DNA from: Pigmentiphaga litoralis
Lineage (GTDB): Bacteria > Pseudomonadota > Gammaproteobacteria > Burkholderiales > Burkholderiaceae_B
Direction of reading: 5' to 3'
Assembly: GCF_014651835.1 (NCBI RefSeq)
Contig: NZ_BMXQ01000001.1
Coordinates: forward strand, 1,998,801-2,062,800
DNA length: 64,000 nucleotides
Numbering within the stretch: the stretch's first letter is position 1; every line of letters starts with the position of its first letter. The position numbers and the translations under genes were made by a program. Of this stretch, positions 42,133 through 50,968 are shown piece after piece. The notes under the pieces are model-generated. The model did not search any database. It was not told where the DNA came from and saw nothing but the letters and a program-made list of their open reading frames with translations.

Positions 42133-43113
42133 ATGAAAGCGCCACTTACCCCGACAGACGAGCCGACCCGTGTCGACACTTTACGGGCGCTCAACATTCT
42201 GGACACTGCTCCCGAAGAGCGGTTTGACCGCCTGACCCGTCTTGCCAAACGTTTGTTCGGCGTGCCGATCGCATTGGTCAGCCTGATCGATACGAATCGC
42301 CAGTGGTTCAAGTCGCGCCAGGGCCTGGACGTGCCGGAAACCCCGCGCGACCAATCGTTTTGCGGTCATGCCATCCTCGAAGACGACATCCTTCTGATCC
42401 CCGATGCGGCGCTCGATGAACGGTTTTCGGACAATCCCCTGGTGCTCGGGGAGCCGCACATCCGCTTCTACGCCGGATGCCCTCTGCGGGTATCGAACGG
42501 CAGCAAGCTCGGCACCCTGTGCCTGATCGACAAGAACGAACGTGAGTTCGGCGAAGAAGACAAGGCGCTGCTGCGTGACCTGGCGCGCATGGCCGAACAG
42601 GAAATCGCGGCCATCCAGCTGGCGACGATGGACGAACTGACGATGGTGTCGAACCGCCGGGGCTTCGAAGCCCTGGCGCAGCATGCCATCGGCCTGTGTA
42701 CCCGGCTCGAGCTGCCTGCCACCCTGCTGTTTTTCGACCTGGACGGCTTCAAGCAGATCAATGACACCTTTGGCCATGCCGAAGGCGACCGTGCGCTGGT
42801 CAGCTTTGCCCGCCTGCTGCTCGACGTCTTCCATGAATCCGACGTGGTGGGCCGGCTGGGCGGTGATGAATTCGTGGTGATGGTGACGTCGATGGAGACT
42901 GGCATGCTGGCGGCCACGCGGCAGCGCCTGCAGGCTGCCGTGGATGCCTACAACCAGGCCACCCAGCGCGGCTACACGCTGGCGTTCAGTGTGGGGTCGG
43001 TCGAACTGGATCCGAACCGGCACAAGACCATCCAGGACCTGCTAAGCGTGGCGGACAAGGAAATGTACGAACACAAACGCAGCAAGCGTTCCACAGCCGT
43101 ACCGCAGTCCTAG
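42133..43113 (+). CDS. GAF-GGDEF diguanylate cyclase
   Basis: 326 residues. An N-terminal GAF domain (LNILDTAPEERFDRLTRLAKRLFGVPIALVSLID, QSFCGHAIL, FYAGCPLR) is followed by a GGDEF domain with LFFDLDGFKQINDTFGHAEGD and RLGGDEFVVM. Such proteins make c-di-GMP from GTP. The allosteric inhibition site that would be RxxD five residues before GGDEF reads HESD, so product feedback may be lost. AAGGA precedes ATG 42133. Together with the EIIC-EAL protein, this puts both c-di-GMP activities in the window. Confidence 0.9.
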   Translation: MKAPLTPTDEPTRVDTLRALNILDTAPEERFDRLTRLAKRLFGVPIALVSLIDTNRQWFKSRQGLDVPETPRDQSFCGHAILEDDILLIPDAALDERFSDNPLVLGEPHIRFYAGCPLRVSNGSKLGTLCLIDKNEREFGEEDKALLRDLARMAEQEIAAIQLATMDELTMVSNRRGFEALAQHAIGLCTRLELPATLLFFDLDGFKQINDTFGHAEGDRALVSFARLLLDVFHESDVVGRLGGDEFVVMVTSMETGMLAATRQRLQAAVDAYNQATQRGYTLAFSVGSVELDPNRHKTIQDLLSVADKEMYEHKRSKRSTAVPQS

Positions 43114-43142
43114 CATCGCGATTGCGCTTGCCGCGAAAGATA

Positions 43143-43158
43143 CTGTATAAATAACCAG
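43143..43158 (+). promoter_or_regulatory. LexA-like SOS box
   Basis: CTGTATAAATAACCAG compares with the consensus CTGT-N8-ACAG; seven of the eight fixed bases match and the core is AT-rich. It ends 22 bases before the start of the 98-residue gene. Confidence 0.5.
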
Positions 43159-43180
43159 TATTCTTTCCGGAGCTTGCCTC

Positions 43181-43477
43181 ATGTCGTACACCGTCACCCT
43201 GCAGGATTTTCCCGACATTCCCGCCAACGTTCGTGAACAGGCCGAACGGCGGTATGCCAAGACGCTGGAACGCGCCATTGGCGGCGTGGATGCCATCGGT
43301 CCGGCGCTCAAGGCCTGGATGACGGCCGAAGACTCGTCCGAAGGCGACCTGTCCGAAGACGAAAAGGCCTTGGCCGTGCGCTGGCAGAAAGCTGCGTCGC
43401 GGGCGCAGCAGGAAGGCTTCAATGGCCTGGGTGAAGCCCAGGAAGCCTACTTTGAAGTCCGGCTCGCCCGGCACTGA
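43181..43477 (+). CDS. Hypothetical protein, possibly SOS-regulated
   Basis: 98 residues, charged and helical (MSYTVTLQDFPDIPANVREQAERRYAKTLERA..., ending QEAYFEVRLARH), unrecognised. CGGAG nine bases before the ATG supports the start. The LexA-like box just upstream suggests DNA-damage induction; that is inference. No membrane segment. Confidence 0.65.
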   Translation: MSYTVTLQDFPDIPANVREQAERRYAKTLERAIGGVDAIGPALKAWMTAEDSSEGDLSEDEKALAVRWQKAASRAQQEGFNGLGEAQEAYFEVRLARH

Positions 43478-43486
43478 TTCGGGCGC

Positions 43487-44206
43487 CTAGCGCTGCATCG
43501 TTGGCGTAATGGCCTGCACCCAGGCCTGGTAGCCTGCGGCGTTCAAATGCAGGTGGTCGCTGGTGTAGCGCAGGTCCAGCGTGCCGGTCGGCGCCAGCAC
43601 GGGGTTCAGGTTCACATACACGCACGGACCCCGCGCACACAGCGCATGCAGGCGGCCGTTCAAGTCCTTGACTGCCGCATTCACCGCGGGCGGAAACGCC
43701 GGCCCGGTCAACAGCGTCGACTGCACGATGACCTGGACCTTGGCGCGGGTCAGGGTGTCGATGATGCGCTTGTAGTGCTCGAAGACTTCGGTCACTGGCT
43801 TCTTGAAGGTGGCAATGTCGTTGATGCCGGCCATCACGAACACCTTGCGGGGCGACACGCCCAGCACCGAGTCGAGCCGCTGGCCCATGCCTTCGGTGGT
43901 GTCCCCGCCTATCCCCCGGTTGGCAATCGCCTTGCCCGGAAAGAAGGACGTCCAGTCGCCCCCTTCGGTCAGGCTGTCGCCGAGCATGACCACGTCGCGG
44001 CGTGCCATGTCTTGCACAAAACCTGCCTTGCGTTCGGCATAGTGCGGCGTTGTGACGGCAAGGGGCGGTGCGTGCTGCTGTGGTGCGTTTGGCAAGGGTG
44101 ACGGCGCTTGTGACGGTGACTGCGACGGCGACTGCGCCAAGGCACTGGCGGCAGCCAGCACCCCAATCGCGGCCATCATGCCGGGCAGCAGGGCAGAAAG
44201 TTTCAT
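43487..44206 (-). CDS. SGNH/GDSL-type hydrolase, secreted
   Basis: 239 residues. A signal peptide (ending ASALAQ) is followed by a Ser/Pro/Gln-rich linker. The SGNH blocks are present: block I VVMLGDSLTEGG (catalytic Ser), block II GIGGDTTEGM (Gly), block III AGINDIA (Asn) and block V SDHLHLN (Asp, His). It should be a periplasmic esterase or acetyl-ester hydrolase acting on lipid or polysaccharide esters. It ends ten bases from the convergent 98-residue gene. Confidence 0.88.
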   Translation of the reverse strand: MKLSALLPGMMAAIGVLAAASALAQSPSQSPSQAPSPLPNAPQQHAPPLAVTTPHYAERKAGFVQDMARRDVVMLGDSLTEGGDWTSFFPGKAIANRGIGGDTTEGMGQRLDSVLGVSPRKVFVMAGINDIATFKKPVTEVFEHYKRIIDTLTRAKVQVIVQSTLLTGPAFPPAVNAAVKDLNGRLHALCARGPCVYVNLNPVLAPTGTLDLRYTSDHLHLNAAGYQAWVQAITPTMQR

Positions 44207-44361
44207 TGCAGGGCGCGCGATATCAGAAGAATGGGACAGATGCCCGAGTGTAGCGGAGCCGCCCCGGCGCGGTGTGCACCCTGACGATCACCCCGCGTGA
44301 ACCCGGGTCCGAAACATGGCCGGTGCGTTAGCATCACGCATCGCTCTTGAAAGGAATTGCC

Positions 44362-45246
44362 GTGGCCCCCGCGTCGCCCCATCCCTCCGCCGATCGTTCG
44401 CTGCATGGCAAGCCGGACAGCGGTTGGCGCCGCAGTGTCTACACCGTCATTTTCGAGGCGGACACTCCGGGCGGCCGGCGCTTCGACCAGGCCCTGATCT
44501 GGACGATATTGCTCAGTGTGCTGGTCGTGATGGCCGACAGCGTGGAAGCGATCGTCAATCGGTATGGCGACATCCTGCAGGTCCTGGAATGGATCTTCAC
44601 CGTGTTGTTCACCGTCGAATATATCGGGCGGCTGCTCAGCGTGCAGCGGCCGCTGCGCTACGCGACCAGCTTCTTCGGCATTGTCGATCTGCTGGCGATA
44701 CTTCCCAGCTTTCTGTCCTTGTTCGTGCCGGGCCTGCACTTTCTGACCGGCGTGCGGGTACTGCGCCTGCTGCGGATCTTCCGGGTCTTCAAGCTGCCGC
44801 GCTTCATGGACGAATACCTGATGCTCGGGCGCGCGCTCAAGGCAAGCTCCCGCAAGATCCTGGTGTTCCTGTCGGTGGTGTCCCTGATCGTGCTGAGTAT
44901 GGGGACGATCATGTATGTGGTCGAAGGCCCCGAGCATGGCTTCACCAGCATCCCGGCCGCCATCTATTGGGCGATCAGCACGATCACCACCGTGGGCTTC
45001 GGCGATATCACGCCGCACACCACCTTGGGCCGATTGATTGCGTCACTGATGATGCTGCTGGGGTGGGGCGTGCTGGCCGTGCCGACCGGCATCTTCACGG
45101 TCGAGATGACGATGGCCCATGCCCAGCACGCACGCCAGCAGAAGTCGGAACGTAAATGTGGCGTCTGTAATACGACGGATCATGATGCGGACGCCACCTT
45201 CTGCAAGCACTGCTCGACCAAATTGCCCGAGGAGGCTGCGCCTTGA
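44362..45246 (+). CDS. Voltage-gated potassium-channel-like ion transporter with zinc-ribbon tail
   Basis: 294 residues. Six membrane helices with a basic S4 (VRVLRLLRIFRVFKLPRF) and pore loop ITTVGFGDITP, a Phe variant of the K+ filter TVGYGD. The C-terminal cytoplasmic tail carries CGVCNTTDHDADATFCKHC, four cysteines in a zinc-ribbon-like pattern. GTG 44362 with AAAGGA seven bases before it was preferred over a TTG 15 bases upstream. Single-gene transcription unit. Confidence 0.88.
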   Translation: MAPASPHPSADRSLHGKPDSGWRRSVYTVIFEADTPGGRRFDQALIWTILLSVLVVMADSVEAIVNRYGDILQVLEWIFTVLFTVEYIGRLLSVQRPLRYATSFFGIVDLLAILPSFLSLFVPGLHFLTGVRVLRLLRIFRVFKLPRFMDEYLMLGRALKASSRKILVFLSVVSLIVLSMGTIMYVVEGPEHGFTSIPAAIYWAISTITTVGFGDITPHTTLGRLIASLMMLLGWGVLAVPTGIFTVEMTMAHAQHARQQKSERKCGVCNTTDHDADATFCKHCSTKLPEEAAP

Positions 45247-45249
45247 GGC

Positions 45250-45633
45250 TCAGCGCCCACCCTGCCCCAGGCCGCCCTTGGTATCGGCACTGGGCGTGAC
45301 TTCGCCGGCCGTGCCCGCGCTGAACGTGTCGCCGATGGCGGACGTGCGCTTGGCTTCTTCGGGCGGCGCGGGCGTGCCGGCAGGCCGTTCATCAGGCGCG
45401 CCGCCCGCGTCCGACAAGGCCTGCGCATAAGGCGCCTTGGCGGCTCGTTGCGGTCCGCGGCCACCGGGGCGCGAGCGCAGGCTGGAGCGGCGATTACCGG
45501 TATCGGCAGGATTTGCCGGGGACGACGTCGTGGGGCTCGGCGTGCGCGCCAGCAGCTTCAGGATGCCAACGGTGGCGGCTCCCAGCAGGAAGGCGCTGAA
45601 AAGGGGTTTGAGCGGGGATGCGGTGCGTGGCAT
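45250..45633 (-). CDS. Hypothetical protein with N-terminal membrane helix
   Basis: 127 residues: one hydrophobic segment (LFSAFLLGAATVGILKLLA, residues 11-29) followed by a long disordered Pro/Gly/Ala/Arg-rich region, so it is probably an anchored periplasmic or cytoplasmic tail. GGAGA six bases before the ATG supports it. It ends four bases from the convergent channel gene. Confidence 0.6.
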   Translation of the reverse strand: MPRTASPLKPLFSAFLLGAATVGILKLLARTPSPTTSSPANPADTGNRRSSLRSRPGGRGPQRAAKAPYAQALSDAGGAPDERPAGTPAPPEEAKRTSAIGDTFSAGTAGEVTPSADTKGGLGQGGR

Positions 45634-45794
45634 GGATGTCTCCGGCGACTGTGAATATTCGCATCAACGCAAGCCGCATGCCTGTCATGAAACCCTGGGT
45701 CGTTCTTGCGGTCACACCCTGGCGGACCGGTCGTTTTCGCTGACATCGGGCTGAACCGTTCCTCGCGCATCCGACCGACGATGAACGAGGCGCC

Positions 45795-47816
45795 ATGACG
45801 TCCCCCGCAAGCTCCAGCCCCCCTTTCCCTTCCCTGCCCGACCCTGCCGCACGGGTGTCACGCCACGACGCACGCAGCAGACTCCGGCTACGGGATACCT
45901 GGGGGCTTCTCAAGCCCTATTGGGTGTCTCGCGACGGCCGTGCCGGTCTTGCCCTGCTGGCCTTGGTGGTCGCGCTGAACCTGGCGCTGGTGGGCGTGAA
46001 TGTATGGCTGACAAACTGGAACCGCGTGTTCTACAACGCGCTGGAAGCCCACGACTTTCCGGCATTTCGCCAGCAGCTGCTGGCGTTCTGCGCCATTGCG
46101 GCCGTCTTTATCGTCGTCAGCGTCTTCAAGCAGTACTACACGATGATGCTGCAGATGCGCTGGCGCACGTGGCTGACCACCGACTTCCTGACCCGATGGC
46201 TGGATGGCCAGGCCTATTACCGGATCGAGCAGGCGCACGCGACCGACAACCCCGACCAACGGATTGCCGATGACCTGCGCACCCTGGCCAGCGACAGCCT
46301 GACCCTGTCGCTCGGACTGCTCAACTCCGTTGTGACCCTGGCGTCGTTCATCACCATCTTGTGGTCAGTGTCGGGGGCCTTGACCTTTCACCTTGGCGCG
46401 ACGCCGATCACCGTCCCCGGCTATATGGTGTGGTTCGCCGTGCTGTATGCCGTGGCGGGCTCGTGGCTGACGCACAAGGTCGGCAAACCCCTGATCGGCC
46501 TGAGCTTCCAGCAGGAACAGCGCGAAGCCGACTTTCGATATGCCTTGATGCGCCTGCGTGAAAATGCCGAGGGCGTTGCCCTGTATCACGGTGAAGCGAC
46601 CGAACGCGCCAGCCTGCTGACACGGTTCGGCAGCATCCGCGACAACTGGGGCTGGCTCATGCGCTATTCGCGCCGGCTGGTCCTGGTGAGTGCGGGCTAT
46701 GGCCAGATCGCCATCGTGTTCCCGCTGATCGTTGCCGCGCCCCGCTACTTCGCCAGGGAACTGACACTGGGCGGCCTGATGCAGATCAGCTCGGCCTTCG
46801 GACAGGTTCAGGGCGCCCTGTCATGGCTGGTGGACAGTTACGCATCGCTGGTCAGCTGGCAGGCGGCGTCCAACCGGGTGCTGGACTTCCAGGCGGCGAT
46901 CCTGGCCACCGACAACGACCGCGCCCATGCGGACGGCGAGCATGGCATCCGCGTGACGCAGGGGAAGGCGAACGGCGGCATCGAAGGGAATGACCGTAGC
47001 GTCGGCGACGCATCCCGGCGTGCCAGCCCAGAGGCGCCTGACCGTGGCGCGGCAGCCGGCCTGCCCGCCATGACCGCCGACGGTTTGGTCCTGGCGGTGC
47101 CCGACACGCGGTTCGCACGCTCCAATGTGACCGATGACGCGGGATCCTTCGAGACCACGGCGCAGGCCCGGTCGGGCCGCGTGGCCGTGCCCGGCGCGCA
47201 GCCCATCCGCGAACTGACGTCGCCGTTTTCGCTGACGATCGAGCGCGGTCAACGCTGGCTGGTGACCGGCCCGTCGGGCAGCGGCAAAAGCGTCTTCTTC
47301 CGGGCCATGGCGGGCATCTGGCCCTATGGCCGCGGCACGGTCGATCGTCCGGAGAACGCCCGCGTGCTGTTCCTGCCGCAGAAAAGCTACCTGCCGGCCG
47401 GCACGCTGGCCGATGCGCTGTGCTATCCGTCCCGATCCGACGCCCGTGCCGAAACCGCCCTGCGAGAGGTGCTGCGCGCCTGTCGGCTGGACGGATTGAT
47501 CGAGCGCCTGCGGGACGTCGCCAACTGGTCCACGACCCTGTCGCCAGGCGAGCAGCAGCGGTTGGCGTTCGCGCGGGCGCTTTTGCAGGCCCCCGACTAT
47601 CTGTTCCTGGACGAGGCGACGTCAGCGCTGGACGAAGACACCGAAGCGGCCATGTACGGGCTGATCCGCGAACGGCTGCCCAACGCGGCCCTGATCAGCA
47701 TCGCCCACCGCAGTACGGTTGCCCGCTGGCATGACCGTTACCTGCGCTATGACGCAAGGCGGGGCGGCGAGGCCTCCGTGCGGACCGGCGAGCTGCCGGC
47801 ATGTCCGGCGGGGTGA
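45795..47816 (+). CDS. ABC transporter, fused permease and ATPase, SbmA/YddA type
   Basis: 673 residues. The membrane half (about residues 40-360) resembles the SbmA/BacA and YddA permeases (NVWLTNWNRVFYNALEAHD, WRTWLTTDFLTRWL, YYRIEQ, NPDQRIADD). The ATPase half has Walker A GPSGSGKS, PQKSYLPAGTL, signature LSPGEQQRLAFARALL and Walker B YLFLDEATSALDED. Between them lies an approximately 95-residue insertion of low complexity (around 375-470). It probably moves a peptide or peptide-like compound. GAGG precedes the ATG. Confidence 0.9.
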   Translation: MTSPASSSPPFPSLPDPAARVSRHDARSRLRLRDTWGLLKPYWVSRDGRAGLALLALVVALNLALVGVNVWLTNWNRVFYNALEAHDFPAFRQQLLAFCAIAAVFIVVSVFKQYYTMMLQMRWRTWLTTDFLTRWLDGQAYYRIEQAHATDNPDQRIADDLRTLASDSLTLSLGLLNSVVTLASFITILWSVSGALTFHLGATPITVPGYMVWFAVLYAVAGSWLTHKVGKPLIGLSFQQEQREADFRYALMRLRENAEGVALYHGEATERASLLTRFGSIRDNWGWLMRYSRRLVLVSAGYGQIAIVFPLIVAAPRYFARELTLGGLMQISSAFGQVQGALSWLVDSYASLVSWQAASNRVLDFQAAILATDNDRAHADGEHGIRVTQGKANGGIEGNDRSVGDASRRASPEAPDRGAAAGLPAMTADGLVLAVPDTRFARSNVTDDAGSFETTAQARSGRVAVPGAQPIRELTSPFSLTIERGQRWLVTGPSGSGKSVFFRAMAGIWPYGRGTVDRPENARVLFLPQKSYLPAGTLADALCYPSRSDARAETALREVLRACRLDGLIERLRDVANWSTTLSPGEQQRLAFARALLQAPDYLFLDEATSALDEDTEAAMYGLIRERLPNAALISIAHRSTVARWHDRYLRYDARRGGEASVRTGELPACPAG

Positions 47817-47963
47817 CCGCTCGCACGCTAAAATCCGCGTCATCTTTTTGAAAAGATGCTAAACAGTTGCAGGGCCGCAGGCCCATCAAGGTTCGCAGAT
47901 CGCGTCGCCTCCGGCGCCACGTTCGCATCCGCCCCCGTTCAGGTTTTTCCAAAGATTCGCCCT

Positions 47964-48434
47964 ATGCACATTCGCGCGCTGCACCCTTCCGACTACGCAC
48001 TGCTGTCCCCGGTCCTCGATGAATGGTGGGGCGGGCGCTCCGTTGGCGGGCTGCTGCCGCGCCTGTTCTTCGAGCACTTCGGGTCGACCAGTTGCGTGCT
48101 GGAAGAAGAGGGCGCGATCAAGGGCTTCCTGGTCGGTTTCGTCTCGCAGTCCCTGCCCACCGTCGCGTACATCCACTTGGTGGGCGTGTCTCCGGACAAG
48201 CGCAAGCAGGGCTATGGCGGCCTGCTGTACGAGCGCTTTTTCGACCTGGCTGCCGTGCACGGCTGCTCGGAAGTGCATTGCATCACCTCGCCCGTCAATG
48301 CGGGGTCGATCGCCTTTCATACGCAGCTCGGGTTCGAGATCGTCGATACCGGCGATGCGGTGGACGGCATTCCGGTCAAACTCGACTACGCAGGGCCCGG
48401 ACAGCACCGGGTGCTATTCAGAAAACAGCTCTGA
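47964..48434 (+). CDS. GNAT-family N-acetyltransferase
   Basis: 156 residues. The acetyl-CoA site is DKRKQGYGGLLY within AYIHLVGVSPDKRKQGYG, and the C terminus follows the family (NAGSIAFHTQLGFEIVDTGD). The substrate is not evident. ATG 47964 was chosen because conserved sequence starts MHIRALHPSDY; the frame extends 36 codons upstream. It ends at the terminator shared with gcdH. Confidence 0.85.
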   Translation: MHIRALHPSDYALLSPVLDEWWGGRSVGGLLPRLFFEHFGSTSCVLEEEGAIKGFLVGFVSQSLPTVAYIHLVGVSPDKRKQGYGGLLYERFFDLAAVHGCSEVHCITSPVNAGSIAFHTQLGFEIVDTGDAVDGIPVKLDYAGPGQHRVLFRKQL

Positions 48435-48437
48435 GGA

Positions 48438-48463
48438 CAAAAAAAACCCGGCATATGCCGGGC
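48438..48463 (-). terminator. Intrinsic terminator of gcdH
   Basis: CCCGGCATATGCCGGG, a perfect 16-base palindrome, is followed on the minus strand by a run of nine T broken by none. It may also slow transcripts from the acetyltransferase gene. Confidence 0.88.
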
Positions 48464-48491
48464 TATTTCATGGTGGAGACAGCCGGTACGA

Positions 48492-49694
48492 TCAGCTGAA
48501 CGCCTGGATGCCGGTCTGCGCGCGACCCAGGATCAGCGCATGGATGTCATGCGTGCCTTCATAGGTGTTCACGACTTCCAGGTTCACCACGTGGCGGATC
48601 ACGCCAAACTCGTCCGAAATGCCGTTGCCCCCCAGCATGTCGCGGGCCACGCGGGCAATGTCCAGCGACTTGCCGCAGGAATTGCGCTTCATCATCGACG
48701 TGATTTCGACCGCGGCCGTGCCGTTGTCTTTCATGCGGCCCAGTTGCAGGCAACCTTGCAGCGCCATCGTGATTTCGGTCTGCATGTCGGCCAGCTTCTT
48801 CTGCACCAGCTGGTTGGCGGCAAGCGGACGGCCGAACTGCTTGCGGTCCAGCGTGTATTGACGGGCGGTATGCCAGCAGTATTCGGCCGCGCCCAATGCA
48901 CCCCAGGCGATGCCAAAACGCGCCGAGTTCAGGCAGGTGAACGGTCCTTTCAGGCCGGACACGTTCGGCAGCAGGTTTTCCTGCGGCACGAACACTTCGT
49001 CCATCACGATTTCACCGGTGACCGACGTCCGCAGGCCGACCTTGCCGTGCACGGCCGGCGCGGTCAGGCCCTTCCAGCCCTTTTCAAGGATGAAGCCGCG
49101 AATCGCGTCCTTGCCATCGTCACCCTTGAGCTTGCCCCAGACGACGAACACGTCGGCGATCGGCGAATTGGTGATCCACATCTTGGAGCCCGACAGCGAG
49201 TACCCGCCGTCCACCGGCTTGGCACGCGTTTCCATCGAGCCCGGATCCGAGCCATGGTTGGGTTCGGTCAGGCCAAAGCAGCCGATCCATTCGCCGCTGG
49301 CCAGCTTGGGCAAGTACTTCTGCTTCTGTTCTTCGCTGCCGAATTCGTTGATCGGCACCATGACCAGCGACGACTGCACGCTCATCATCGACCGATAGCC
49401 GGAATCCACGCGTTCGACTTCACGCGCAATCAGCCCGTAGCTGACGTAGTTCAGGCCCGACCCACCGTATTGTTCGGGAATCGTCGGTCCGAGCAGGCCC
49501 AGTTCGCCCATCTCGCGGAAGATTTCCGGATCGGTGCGTTCGTGGCGGAACGATTCCAGCACGCGCGGCATCAGCTTGTCCTGGCAGTAAGCGGCCGCCG
49601 CGTCGCGGATCATCCGCTCGTCGTCGGTCAATTGCTGGTCCAGCAAGAGGGGATCGTTCCAGTGAAATTGGGCAGGTTTGTGCATAAGCGTCAT
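48492..49694 (-). CDS. gcdH: Glutaryl-CoA dehydrogenase
   Basis: 400 residues, acyl-CoA dehydrogenase family. [34 protein letters not shown] and the end [26 protein letters not shown] match glutaryl-CoA dehydrogenases, where the Glu in TYEGTHD is the catalytic base. It oxidises and decarboxylates glutaryl-CoA to crotonyl-CoA in lysine, tryptophan and some aromatic catabolism. MTLMHKPAQ or the Met three codons later is the start. It diverges from a LysR gene. Confidence 0.93.
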   Translation of the reverse strand: MTLMHKPAQFHWNDPLLLDQQLTDDERMIRDAAAAYCQDKLMPRVLESFRHERTDPEIFREMGELGLLGPTIPEQYGGSGLNYVSYGLIAREVERVDSGYRSMMSVQSSLVMVPINEFGSEEQKQKYLPKLASGEWIGCFGLTEPNHGSDPGSMETRAKPVDGGYSLSGSKMWITNSPIADVFVVWGKLKGDDGKDAIRGFILEKGWKGLTAPAVHGKVGLRTSVTGEIVMDEVFVPQENLLPNVSGLKGPFTCLNSARFGIAWGALGAAEYCWHTARQYTLDRKQFGRPLAANQLVQKKLADMQTEITMALQGCLQLGRMKDNGTAAVEITSMMKRNSCGKSLDIARVARDMLGGNGISDEFGVIRHVVNLEVVNTYEGTHDIHALILGRAQTGIQAFS

Positions 49695-49838
49695 GTCTCG
49701 GTGTTTTGGTGCCAGGCGTCGTGGTCTGCGCCCGACGACTGCGCTTGCCTTCGACACGGGGTCGGATGACAAGCACGATACCGGATGGGGCGGTGATCCG
49801 CCAAACGAGTTCTTTGCACCGACCTGTGCGTTTCTTGC

Positions 49839-49852
49839 ACTCCGTACAGAGT
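49839..49852. promoter_or_regulatory. LysR-type dyad between gcdH and its regulator
   Basis: ACTCCGTACAGAGT is a dyad ACTC-N6-GAGT in the 238-base divergent region. Its place, 80 bases before the regulator start, fits a LysR recognition site controlling both genes. Confidence 0.4.
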
Positions 49853-49932
49853 ATGCTGGATGATCGCCGCCGATGTCCGGGCGCCACTCCCTGGCCATTT
49901 CTGCACACCTTTTTCCTTACGGTCGTCGTTGC

Positions 49933-50847
49933 ATGCGTCGCAAACTTCCCAGCACCGCTGCCCTGGCAGCCTTCGATGCCGCCGCGCGGCACCAGAGCTT
50001 TACCAAGGCCGCTGAAGAACTGGCGCTGACGCAAAGCGCAGTATGTCGCCAGATCGCCAACCTGGAAACCTTTGTCGGCCTGAAACTGTTCAGGCGGTCA
50101 CGGCGCGGCGTGACACTGACCCAGGCAGGCGCCAGCTACAGCATTGCCGTGGCCGGCAGGCTTGAGGAAATGGAACGTGACACCCTGGACCTGATGGCCA
50201 CCCGGGGCGAAGGCGGAGTACTGGAACTGGCCGCCGTGCCCACCTTTGCGACCCGCTGGCTGCTGCCCCGCTTGAAGCGCTTCGAGGCGCGCGCGCCCAA
50301 GGTCATCGTCAATATCATGCCGCAGAGCCGCCCTTTCCTGTTCGAAGGCACGCCCTTCGACGCGGCCATCTACGCGGGTGACGGGCATTGGCCCGGCACG
50401 GAAGCCATCGCGCTGATGCCGGAACGCCTGGTGCCCGTGTGCGCGCCGTCGTTGATCGCACCCCACGGCGCGCTGACGCCCGGCCAGTTCCGCCGCTACC
50501 GGCTGCTGCAGCAGACCACGCGGCCCTATGCATGGCGCGCCTGGTTCGACATCCAGGGCGTGCGGCACGACCATGACGTGGCCGGGCCGAGGTATGAACT
50601 GTTTTCCATGCTGATTCAGGCGGCCGTCCACGGACTGGGGATCGCCCTGGTGCCGGCTCTGCTGGTGGAAGAAGAGCTGGCGTCAGGCAAGCTGATCGCC
50701 GCATCCCCCCTGGCGTCGGGGGTGGACAAGAGCTACTACCTGGTCCTGCCGGAATGGAAAGCCGAAAACCCGCTTCTGCGCACCTTTGCGGACTGGCTGC
50801 GTAAGGAAGCAGAACCTTATCGGAACGAACAGCTCGTCGAGCTCTGA
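49933..50847 (+). CDS. gcdR: LysR-family regulator, GcvA/GcdR-like
   Basis: 304 residues. LPSTAALAAFDAAARHQSFTKAAEELALTQSAVCRQIANLETFVGLKLFRR is the GcvA-type DNA-binding domain. The effector domain begins LELAAVPTFATRWLLPRL. It is divergent from gcdH, an arrangement in which the LysR protein activates glutarate catabolism in related bacteria; the symbol is by context. ATG 49933 matches the domain start; the longer frame has no similarity. Confidence 0.85.
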   Translation: MRRKLPSTAALAAFDAAARHQSFTKAAEELALTQSAVCRQIANLETFVGLKLFRRSRRGVTLTQAGASYSIAVAGRLEEMERDTLDLMATRGEGGVLELAAVPTFATRWLLPRLKRFEARAPKVIVNIMPQSRPFLFEGTPFDAAIYAGDGHWPGTEAIALMPERLVPVCAPSLIAPHGALTPGQFRRYRLLQQTTRPYAWRAWFDIQGVRHDHDVAGPRYELFSMLIQAAVHGLGIALVPALLVEEELASGKLIAASPLASGVDKSYYLVLPEWKAENPLLRTFADWLRKEAEPYRNEQLVEL

Positions 50848-50860
50848 AGGCGACGGGCCG

Positions 50861-50910
50861 GCCGGACGAACAAGACGGACGAGAAAGACGGACACAAAAG
50901 ACGGACGAAA
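50861..50910. repeat. Degenerate GACGGAC-type short repeats
   Basis: AAGACGGACGAG, AAAGACGGACACA and AAGACGGACGAAA follow each other just after the LysR stop codon, preceded by a weaker CCGGACGAAC copy. The array leads into the rpoD terminator. Confidence 0.7.
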
Positions 50911-50939
50911 AAAAACCGGACTCCTTAGAGTCCGGTTTC
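50907..50939. terminator. Bidirectional terminator between gcdR and rpoD
   Basis: AAACCGGACTC and GAGTCCGGTTT form an 11-base perfect stem around CTTA. On the minus strand it is followed by a run of T, so it chiefly ends the rpoD transcript. Confidence 0.9.
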
Positions 50940-50968
50940 TGCACGGCGCCTTGCTGCGACGCCCGTGA

